Part shown: piece by piece, positions 1 through 4,892 of the stretch
Layout: every line of letters begins with the position of its first letter
Position numbering within the stretch: position 1 is the stretch's first letter
Source: DASPKW01 sp038244055
Lineage (GTDB): Bacteria > Planctomycetota > Phycisphaerae > Tepidisphaerales > Tepidisphaeraceae
DNA: 6,569 nucleotides
Assembly (NCBI GenBank): GCA_038244055.1
Contig: JBBRTW010000415.1
Coordinates: 1-6,569, forward strand
Reading direction: 5' to 3'
The notes under the pieces: generated by a model
Seen by the model: the letters and a program-made list of their open reading frames with translations, nothing else
What the model was told of the DNA's origin: nothing
The model's database searches: none
Translations under genes and position numbers: made by a program

Positions 1-1303
1 GGCCTTTATCGGCAGCGGTATCAGCAGAAGTACGCACCTGGGGGAGGGGCACATCCAAGCCCGCCGTGCGGCAGGAGGCAATCAGTGCATTGAGATCTTC
101 GCGCGAACGGCAGTGGCCCTGGATTTCCATGGAGGTGTCGTTGAAGGTCATGCGGTCGAGCGTGAGATTCGCGGTGGCAGGCAGGCCGGACAGGACATCG
201 CGCATGAGGCGGAGGGCGGATTGGCGGGCCTCGAGGGGAAGAGTGGACGAGCCGGCGGCGGTGAGTTTCTGGTATTCGCTGCGGACGATGGCGCGGACAT
301 TGGGAGGAACGGGCCAGTTGGGGAACTGGGCGCGGAATTCATTGGCGAGTTTCGTTTCGTAGGATTGGGCGAGATGATCGTACTGGATCGAGCGATAGAT
401 AAAGACGCCCGCGGCGATGAGGAAAAAGAGGGCGGCCGCGGCGAGGCTGCCATTGAGGGCGCGGCGATGCAGGCGAAGCGGGTCGCCGATGGCCAGCGCG
501 CCGCGGCGGAATTCAATGCGGGCGGCGCGGCGGCCGGTGAGGATCTGGGCGGCCTGTTCGAGGGAATGGGCGGGGAGATTGATTTCGAGGTCCTGGGCTT
601 GAATCGATGAAAGGGCGGTGGTGTCGAAATCGGGGTCTCCGGCGAAACCGCAGGCGATGACGGGCGCGGCGGCGTTCGGTCCCGTTGCAGGAAGTTCGGC
701 GGCGAGGAGTTGGGTGTGAAGATCGAGTTGGGCGGGGTCATTCTCGACCAGTGCCCAGGCGATGGGGACCCCCTGCTCGATGGCGAAGAGACTCAGATGA
801 TTTTCAGCATCGGGGAGGACCAGGAGCGCGGTGGGGGATTGCAGGCGGGCCAGGCAGACATCAATTGCGAGAATCGCGGCCGGGACGATGGACTGCACGC
901 CGATCCCGGCGGATTCGAGGGCTTGGACCAGGAGTGAGATGCGATCATTGGGCACGGCGACGCCGAAGGCGCGGGCGGCGTGGATGGAGAAATCGGCCGT
1001 GAAACTCTCGGCCGGGATGGGGAGTTGCTCTTCGAGGCGAAAGACGAGGGCGGCGCGGTCCTCCTTCGGAATTCCATCGGTGGAAACTGTCGCGGCATGG
1101 CACCAGGCGGAGGGGAGGGCGAGGAGAATGCCCTGACCGCGATAGGACTGGGATTGAAGAGCGCGGCGGATCGCGGAGGCGATTTGAGCCGGGGCGGCGG
1201 CATCGGGGACGGGGACGTCGATGTCGACGCGTTTGCCGGCGCTGCTGCTGGAGATGCGCCAGGAGCGATCGGCGGGGTAGAGGATGAACGTGGGGATGGT
1301 CAT
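1..1303 (-). CDS. gspL: Type II secretion system protein GspL (inner-membrane assembly platform), 3' end cut off
   Basis: An open frame of 434 codons runs without a stop from the ATG at 1303 off the left edge of the window, so the C-terminus is missing, probably by little. GspL is a bitopic inner-membrane protein that recruits the ATPase GspE through a cytoplasmic actin-like domain and pairs with GspM in the periplasm. Seen here: a soluble N-terminal part (residues 1 to about 280, starting MTIPTFILYP, with FRLEEQLPIPAESF near 100), one hydrophobic segment at about 286-304 (SLAAAALFFLIAAGVFIY), and a C-terminal stretch (LPATANLTLDRMTF, then MEIQGHCRSREDLNALI) like the ferredoxin-like fold of GspL/PilN. 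Length and layout fit GspL, usually about 400 residues. There is no in-frame ATG, GTG or TTG upstream before a stop at about 1358-1360, so the start is firm although no Shine-Dalgarno sequence is seen. A PilM-PilN fusion is the alternative name; the pseudopilin context favours GspL. Confidence 0.85.
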   Translation of the reverse strand, partial: MTIPTFILYPADRSWRISSSSAGKRVDIDVPVPDAAAPAQIASAIRRALQSQSYRGQGILLALPSAWCHAATVSTDGIPKEDRAALVFRLEEQLPIPAESFTADFSIHAARAFGVAVPNDRISLLVQALESAGIGVQSIVPAAILAIDVCLARLQSPTALLVLPDAENHLSLFAIEQGVPIAWALVENDPAQLDLHTQLLAAELPATGPNAAAPVIACGFAGDPDFDTTALSSIQAQDLEINLPAHSLEQAAQILTGRRAARIEFRRGALAIGDPLRLHRRALNGSLAAAALFFLIAAGVFIYRSIQYDHLAQSYETKLANEFRAQFPNWPVPPNVRAIVRSEYQKLTAAGSSTLPLEARQSALRLMRDVLSGLPATANLTLDRMTFNDTSMEIQGHCRSREDLNALIASCRTAGLDVPLPQVRTSADTAADKG

Positions 1304-1371
1304 GCGGAAGGGAGGCCGGCGGGTGAGATGATGAAAAAATTTCTGCGTGATCGAAACGCTATCGACGCTCG

Positions 1372-1407
1372 CCCTCACCCCCTCCCTCTCCCGAGTACAG
1401 GTGAGGG
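1372..1407. repeat. Short inverted repeat in the gspC-like/gspL spacer
   Basis: The 129-bp spacer between the gspC-like stop and the gspL start holds an 8-bp perfect inverted repeat, CCCTCACC at 1372-1379 and GGTGAGGG at 1400-1407, around a pyrimidine-rich loop. A second, nested pairing CTCCCTC/GAGGGAG is also possible. On the plus strand it translates as PHPLPLPSTGEG, a peptide I associate with a dispersed intergenic repeat in high-GC bacteria (recollection, not a search). It has no T-run on the minus-strand side, so it does not look like a classic terminator, though it could modulate transcription or mRNA stability between the two genes. The rest of the spacer (1304-1371 and 1408-1432) shows nothing recognisable. 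Confidence 0.5.
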
Positions 1408-1432
1408 AGTAGGCGCGGTTGGAAATCTGAGA

Positions 1433-1933
1433 TTAACCGCCGTCGGGCGGTTCCTTCGGGGTGATGAGGGTCATGAGTTGGCCGTTGAATTGGACATCGA
1501 TCTGGTAGGGGCGGATGGCGACGATCTTCGCGCCGGCGCTTTCCTCGCCGACGGATTTGACCTCGATCTGGCCGGTGGCGGTGCGGATCATGGCCAGCGA
1601 ATCGCCGATGGTGCCGACGAGCGTGAAGGAGAGGGATGCGCCGGGGGCGGGCTGCGGGGGTGTGGGCTGGGTGTTGTTGGAAGCGCCGGCCGTGGTCGAG
1701 GAGTCGGTGAGTGGTTTTCGCAAAGGGAGGGACCAGAGCGGTTCGAAGGCGGAAAGCGGTGGGAGGGCGGAGGAGGCGGACTGGGTGGTGGAAGGGGTGG
1801 AGCGGCGGGGGTCGGGGGCGGAGGCGTCCACGGTGACCGGAGAGGTGAGGCCCCAGAAAGCGCAGGCGGCGGCCGCCAGCGCGAGGATCGCGGTGAGGGA
1901 CCAGAGGGTGAGGTTGAGTTGGCGGGGGGTCAT
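1433..1933 (-). CDS. GspC/PilP-like inner-membrane protein with periplasmic HR-type domain
   Basis: A 166-residue protein: short cytoplasmic N-terminus (MTPRQLNLTL), one membrane segment at about 9-29, a Pro/Ser/Thr/Ala-rich periplasmic linker holding FEPLWSLPLRKPL (63-75), a second Pro-rich linker (about 83-100), and a compact beta-rich C-terminal domain (about 101-160: SLSFTLVGTIGDSLAMIR, later GQLMTLI). This is the layout of GspC, whose homology region contacts the secretin GspD, and of PilP in type IV pili. The 'LVGT..d..aiIr' opening of the domain is the main sequence clue. It lacks a PDZ domain, which many proteobacterial GspC proteins have. The ATG at 1933 precedes the membrane segment directly; an upstream ATG at 2005 would only add translated repeat sequence. 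Its place between gspK and gspL is not the usual gspC position (first gene in Proteobacteria), so no symbol is given. The role is inferred from architecture and neighbours. Confidence 0.7.
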   Translation of the reverse strand: MTPRQLNLTLWSLTAILALAAAACAFWGLTSPVTVDASAPDPRRSTPSTTQSASSALPPLSAFEPLWSLPLRKPLTDSSTTAGASNNTQPTPPQPAPGASLSFTLVGTIGDSLAMIRTATGQIEVKSVGEESAGAKIVAIRPYQIDVQFNGQLMTLITPKEPPDGG

Positions 1934-1944
1934 TGAATGGGCTG

Positions 1945-2060
1945 GCACGGGCGAGACGCCCGTGTCACGGGGAAGCCTTGCTCTTAGCACGGGCGGGACG
2001 CCCATGTCACGGGAGACGTTGGCGTTGGCGCGGTTCGCCTGGGCGGGACGCCCAAGTCAT
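1945..2060. repeat. Three spaced copies of a 24-bp palindromic repeat (TGVSPV/GETPV family)
   Basis: The 136-bp spacer between gspK and the gspC-like gene holds three copies of a 24-mer, at 1945-1968, 1987-2010 and 2037-2060. A fourth copy lies at 4863-4886. The core is a hairpin, CACGGGCG-GGA-CGCCCGTG in the full form. Copy 1 changes only the loop (AGA). Copy 3 has TGGGCG/CGCCCA, changing both members of a stem pair so pairing is kept. Copy 2 has one stem change (CCCATG). Copies 3 and 4 also share the flank GCGGTTCGC just to the left. In translation the repeat reads TGVSPV or GETPVS, which I associate with planctomycete and related genomes. Nothing else is recognisable in this spacer. Confidence 0.8.
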
Positions 2061-2069
2061 GTGAGAGTT

Positions 2070-3161
2070 TTACCATGAATAGGTGAAAGTTTGCGGCTCC
2101 TTGGCGTTGGCGGAATCGATCACGGATAGATCATACCAATCCCGCTGGCCGGTGCGCGTGATGATCCAGAGGGAATGGCATTGGGAATATTCGACCAGGG
2201 CGAGGTTGGCGCGGGATTTGGCGGCCTGGGCGGTGGCGTCGTGAACCAGTTGCTTGAGCTGGTCGGAGGTCATTCGGCCTGCGCCGGAGTTGGAGAGGCC
2301 GCCGGTGCGCTGTTGCTGGAGGGCATCGCGGGCGTCGAGGAGGCGGTTGATTTCGACTGTGGTGAGCGCTCGCCCGGCGGCGAGGCCGAGCGCGGCTTCG
2401 GAGGTTCGGCGGATGTTGACCGCGCCGGTGCCCCAGCAGGTGACCAGATCGATGGGCGCGAGGCGCGTGCCGGACATGGGGCGGATGAGTTTGACGGGTG
2501 GGATGCCATCGAAGATCTGCCCCAGGCCGCTGATGCGCGGTGCGGAGGGATTGGTCGAGAGGATGGGTTGGGTGGTAGGTGCGGCCGGCGCGGAGGGGGC
2601 GGTAGGAGGTGTGGGCGGAATGCCGGAGGGTGATGTTGAACCCACGGAGGCACCAGTCGGTTGTTCATTCGACAGGATGAAAACCGGGCCGGCGGTGGGA
2701 CGGAGGCGGACGTTGTTGATTAACCCTGAGCCGGCCAGGGATTGGCGGAGGCGCGATTCGGTGCGGGTAAGTTCGGCCTCGTCGAGGATGGCGTTGATGT
2801 TGGCCTTGGCCTGTTCATCGGAGACGATCAATTCGAATGTCTGGTTGCCGAGGCGCAGGCTGACATCGAGGCGGGCGAGATTCTTGCGGCGGGCGGGCTC
2901 GTTGGCGAGCAGGATTTCTTCCGTGTAGGGAAGCACCGCGCGGCGGCAACTGGCCAGGCCCCAGCGGCGCTGCAAATCCTGCTCGGCCGAGCGGGCGGCG
3001 CTGGCATGACGGATGGCGGCGCGGCCGACGGCAACCAGGAGGGTTGAGGCGAGGATCAGGAGTGCGAGTGTGACGACGAGAACGTAGCCGCGGCGGCGGG
3101 GACGGGGGTGGCGGCCGGGCAATGTTGAATGCTGAATGATGAATGGTGAATGGGGACTCAT
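2070..3161 (-). CDS. gspK: Type II secretion system minor pseudopilin GspK
   Basis: A 363-residue pseudopilin. GspK is the largest pseudopilin and in characterised systems forms the pseudopilus tip with GspI and GspJ. The leader is 25 residues and ends RRRG, followed by YVLVVTLALLILAS. Position +5 is Val rather than Glu, as is usual for GspK. The soluble part carries DEQAKANINAI (115-125), matching the GspK 'DE.gkiNlN' signature, and a later GTGAVNIRRTSEAAL (245-259) like the second 'vNiNTA' motif. Between them is a Pro/Ala/Ser/Thr linker (about 178-208: PPTPPTAPSAPAAPTT) longer than I would expect. The start ATG overlaps the gspJ stop (ATGA, 3158-3161) and has GGTGG 4 nt upstream, suggesting translational coupling. 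Leader residues 5-14 (SPFIIQHSTL) are read from a heptad repeat array. Size, missing Glu+5 and position after gspJ make the call firm. Confidence 0.9.
   Translation of the reverse strand: MSPHSPFIIQHSTLPGRHPRPRRRGYVLVVTLALLILASTLLVAVGRAAIRHASAARSAEQDLQRRWGLASCRRAVLPYTEEILLANEPARRKNLARLDVSLRLGNQTFELIVSDEQAKANINAILDEAELTRTESRLRQSLAGSGLINNVRLRPTAGPVFILSNEQPTGASVGSTSPSGIPPTPPTAPSAPAAPTTQPILSTNPSAPRISGLGQIFDGIPPVKLIRPMSGTRLAPIDLVTCWGTGAVNIRRTSEAALGLAAGRALTTVEINRLLDARDALQQQRTGGLSNSGAGRMTSDQLKQLVHDATAQAAKSRANLALVEYSQCHSLWIITRTGQRDWYDLSVIDSANAKEPQTFTYSW
3125..3152. repeat. Four-unit heptanucleotide repeat (NTGAATG) inside the gspK leader
   Basis: Four consecutive 7-bp units of form NTGAATG on the plus strand: TTGAATG, CTGAATG, ATGAATG, GTGAATG. 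On the coding (minus) strand they read as part of the GspK leader, HSPFIIQHST. The same family, with the same unit count, occurs at 5327-5354 upstream of the gspG core. Confidence 0.85.
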
Positions 3162-3931
3162 CGCACCACCATTTCGCGCACGGATGCGCCGGTGGAGGTA
3201 TCGATGCGGATGCTGAGGCGCGAGGGGACCTGGAAGGCGCGGACGGGGCCGGCGGAGCTGGTCGTGCCGCGCTGGCCGGTCTGGGTGAGGATGCGCTCGC
3301 CGACTTCATCGCCGAGGAAGACGGGTTTGCCATCGGATGAAAGGGGCGTGATGGCGAGTGCGGTGGCATCGATGGCAACGACTTCGGTCCAGGGCTGGGG
3401 GCGGATGGGGTCATCGAGAAAGGCCTGCTCGCGGAGGAGCATGGAGCGATCCCCCTGCCTGCGGATGCGCCAGGTGATGCGGCAAAGCCGGCCATCGGCG
3501 GTGAGGGCGGCGGGGTCGAGGCCGGCCGAGCCGATGAGCGCGATGCCATCGCCGCGCGGGCTGGGGATCATGGCGGCGGTGCTGGCCAGATCGCGGCGGA
3601 GAAGATCGAAGGCGGCATCGAGCGGCTCGGATTGGGTGCGCGATTCGAGGCGCTGGCGGTCGCGGGAGAGACTGGCGGTGAGGAAGAGGACGCCGGCCAT
3701 GAGCAGCGCGGCCAAGGTGCTGGCGAGGAGCATTTCGATGAGTGTGAAGGCGGGGCGGCGGCTTCTGGGTGGCATGGGTAACGGTACTCCGTTACCCGTG
3801 TCTTGGGCTGACAGCTCATTGAGATTCAATTGAAAGAGCGATTCGAAAAGGTCACTCCCCTGGTACTCGCACGGGTAAGGCCCTGAGGCCTTACCCATGC
3901 CACCCATTGGCAATGTTGTCTTGTAGATCAT
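3158..3931 (-). CDS. gspJ: Type II secretion system minor pseudopilin GspJ, with a repeat-derived N-terminal extension
   Basis: A class III pseudopilin: RRPA|FTLIEMLLASTLAALLMAG gives a cleavage site with Ala at -1, Phe at +1 and Glu at +5, then one membrane helix and a soluble domain of about 175 residues (LLRRDLAST, CRITWRIRRQGDRSMLLREQ, PVRAFQVPSRLSIRI) typical of GspJ. Two starts are plausible. The ATG at 3931 overlaps the gspI stop (ATGA) and has AAGGTGG 6 nt upstream, giving 257 residues with a 61-residue leader. The ATG at 3775 gives 205 residues, close to the family norm, with a 9-residue leader; its only Shine-Dalgarno candidate, GGAG, lies 11 nt upstream and partly inside a hairpin. 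I give the longer form because coupling and ribosome-binding site support it and the frame is open throughout, but the extension is almost wholly a 141-bp repeat element. The stop overlaps the gspK start. Function and family are secure; the N-terminus is not. Confidence 0.85.
   Translation of the reverse strand: MIYKTTLPMGGMGKASGPYPCEYQGSDLFESLFQLNLNELSAQDTGNGVPLPMPPRSRRPAFTLIEMLLASTLAALLMAGVLFLTASLSRDRQRLESRTQSEPLDAAFDLLRRDLASTAAMIPSPRGDGIALIGSAGLDPAALTADGRLCRITWRIRRQGDRSMLLREQAFLDDPIRPQPWTEVVAIDATALAITPLSSDGKPVFLGDEVGERILTQTGQRGTTSSAGPVRAFQVPSRLSIRIDTSTGASVREMVVR
3766..3906. repeat. REPIN/MITE-like element: two inverted hairpins with 16-bp terminal inverted repeats
   Basis: The element starts TGGGTGGCATGGGTAA (3766-3781) and ends with its exact reverse complement (3891-3906). 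Inside each end is a hairpin: stem GGGTAACGG/CCGTTACCC with loop TACT (3776-3797), and stem GGGTAAGGCC/GGCCTTACCC with loop CTGA (3873-3896). Both extend outward through CAT/GTG-type pairs. Read on opposite strands the two hairpins are the same motif, CATGGGTAA...TTACCCGTG, with different but still paired stem tips. The middle (about 3801-3869) is unpaired, AT-richer DNA. This layout, two REP-type hairpins in inverted orientation within about 140 bp, is that of a REPIN or small MITE. It is 141 bp (47 codons), lies in frame within the extended gspJ frame, and its left end carries the ATG at 3775. No clear target-site duplication is seen. Confidence 0.8.
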
Positions 3932-4347
3932 CTCGATCCACCTTCCCGGCGGCGGTCTAAATGCTTGAGGAGTTCGAGTGTGAGGATCGGGCGGCGGTCC
4001 TGGAATACTTCGAGGCGGACGATGCCTGCGCCGACTGTTCTGGCGGCCGGGTCGGCGATCCAGCGGGTTTCCCAGGTGACGCCCTCGACACCTTGCAGCG
4101 TGCCGATCGAGGGGACGGGGATTTTGTCTGGGCCTTCGGCGCTGCCGATCCAGCCGGCGACCATGCGATCCACCGCGCGGGCGGCTTCGAGCTTGCGGTC
4201 GGCATCGGCCCACTGGCGCATGGAGCGCGAGCGGGCCACCATTACCGTTGAGATCAACACGCCGAGCACGACCAGCCCGGCCAGGATCTCAATCAGCGTG
4301 ATGCCGGCCCGTCGGCCCCGCGAGAATGAAATCGACATCGGCTTCAT
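3928..4347 (-). CDS. gspI: Type II secretion system minor pseudopilin GspI
   Basis: A 139-residue pseudopilin with a 15-residue leader ending GRRAG, then ITLIEILAGLVVLGVLIST. Gly at -1 and Glu at +5 fit the prepilin peptidase site, though +1 is Ile rather than the usual Phe. The hydrophobic helix spans about 16-37. The soluble part is short (QWADADRKLEAARAVDRMVA, then VTWETRWIAD and GIVRLEVFQDRRPILTLELL), as in GspI, which starts the I-J-K tip complex in known systems. The ATG at 4347 has AGGA 9 nt upstream and is preferred over the ATG at 4338. The gene overlaps the 3' end of gspH by 59 bp in another frame, and its stop overlaps the candidate gspJ start at 3931. The assignment as I rather than another minor pseudopilin rests on size and on the order G-H-I-J-K more than on unique residues. 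Confidence 0.82.
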   Translation of the reverse strand: MKPMSISFSRGRRAGITLIEILAGLVVLGVLISTVMVARSRSMRQWADADRKLEAARAVDRMVAGWIGSAEGPDKIPVPSIGTLQGVEGVTWETRWIADPAARTVGAGIVRLEVFQDRRPILTLELLKHLDRRREGGSR

Positions 4348-4846
4348 CGCGAACAGTCCTGATCTGGCCGGCCAATCCGGTGACGACGACCCATCGCTCG
4401 GGCGAATCGCCGCCGGTGATTTTGACGGCATACGTCTGGGAAAGGCCGAGGTTGGAACATTCGATGGTGATCTCGCCGGACTCGCGGCGGGCGGAGGCGG
4501 TGCGCACCTCTTCGATGCGCATGGGGGAGGGGAACGTGGTTTTGAAGGCGGCATCGGCCGAATGGCCCCGCTCGCGCCAGGCAAGGGATTGATCGGCCAT
4601 GTCGATGGAGATTTCAGTAGGCCGGCCGATGCGTTTGGAAGCCAGGCGGGCTGAGGAATCGATCTGGCGGATTTGTTCGATGGCGTCGAAGGCGCGGACG
4701 CGGTCGAGCGGCTTGCGGAAGCTGATGACGACGGCGGCGCTGAGTAGGGCGAGGATCGCGAGGGCGATCATGATTTCGATGAGTGTGAAGGCACGGGCAA
4801 AGGAAGAAGGATGAAGGATGAAGGATGAAAAAGGAAGTCTCTTCAT
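4289..4846 (-). CDS. gspH: Type II secretion system minor pseudopilin GspH
   Basis: A 185-residue pseudopilin. The leader of 19 residues (MKRLPFSSFILHPSSFARA) precedes FTLIEIMIALAILALLSAAVV: Ala at -1, Phe +1, Glu +5, then the membrane helix. The soluble domain has a long alpha segment continuing the helix (FDAIEQIRQIDSSARLASKR) followed by beta-rich sequence ending WVVVTGLAGQIRTV, as in the GspH family. GspH is a minor pseudopilin that joins the major pseudopilin to the I-J-K tip in studied systems. Leader residues 7-15 are translated from a heptad repeat array (4803-4830). No Shine-Dalgarno sequence is seen before the ATG. The last about 19 codons overlap the start of gspI, including the GspI cleavage site. 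A 46-bp spacer with one palindromic 24-mer separates it from gspG. Confidence 0.85.
   Translation of the reverse strand: MKRLPFSSFILHPSSFARAFTLIEIMIALAILALLSAAVVISFRKPLDRVRAFDAIEQIRQIDSSARLASKRIGRPTEISIDMADQSLAWRERGHSADAAFKTTFPSPMRIEEVRTASARRESGEITIECSNLGLSQTYAVKITGGDSPERWVVVTGLAGQIRTVRDEADVDFILAGPTGRHHAD
4803..4830. repeat. Four-unit heptanucleotide repeat (GATGAAG) inside the gspH leader
   Basis: Four 7-bp units on the plus strand: a degenerate GAAGAAG, two exact GATGAAG, and GATGAAA. On the coding strand they read as SSFILHPSS in the GspH leader. The same family occurs at 5287-5314 in the gspG leader, where it yields the same peptide. Confidence 0.85.
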
Positions 4847-4862
4847 GGGGAGGACGCGGTTC

Positions 4863-4886
4863 GCACGGGCGGGACGCCCGTGTCAC
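4863..4886. repeat. Fourth copy of the 24-bp palindromic repeat, in the gspG/gspH spacer
   Basis: A copy of the family at 1945-2060 with a perfect stem, CACGGGCG-GGA-CGCCCGTG, flanked on the left by GCGGTTCGC as in the copy at 2037. It fills half of the 46-bp spacer between the gspG stop and the gspH start. It has no U-tract, so it is not an obvious intrinsic terminator; it could affect RNA stability within the operon (inference). Confidence 0.85.
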
Positions 4887-4892
4887 TGGAGG

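Noticed and set aside
113..610. Plus-strand frame of 165 codons near the left edge
   Set aside because: It is antisense to the gspL frame, which is open over all 434 visible codons and shows a membrane helix in the expected place.
793..1203. Minus-strand Pro/Ser/Arg-rich frame of 136 codons
   Set aside because: It lies out of frame within gspL and has the Pro/Ser/Arg bias of a shifted high-GC frame.
980..1936. Long plus-strand frame of 318 codons, Gly/Asp/Glu-rich
   Set aside because: It is antisense to gspL and the gspC-like gene, is low-complexity (GGGGGLGGGRGG), has no recognisable domain, and the minus strand has clear family motifs.
1934..2005. N-terminal extension of the gspC-like protein from an ATG at 2005
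   Set aside because: The added residues are only translated palindromic repeats (DTGVSPV), and the ATG at 1933 directly precedes the membrane helix.
2815..3549. Minus-strand 244-codon Pro/Ser/Ala-rich frame across gspJ and gspK
   Set aside because: It is a shadow frame overlapping two well-supported pseudopilin genes and shows no domain of its own.
3766..3906. Intrinsic terminator between gspI and gspJ
   Set aside because: The hairpins are strong but have no following U-tract on the minus strand, the gspJ frame reads through them, and the inverted pair layout fits a REPIN-like element better.
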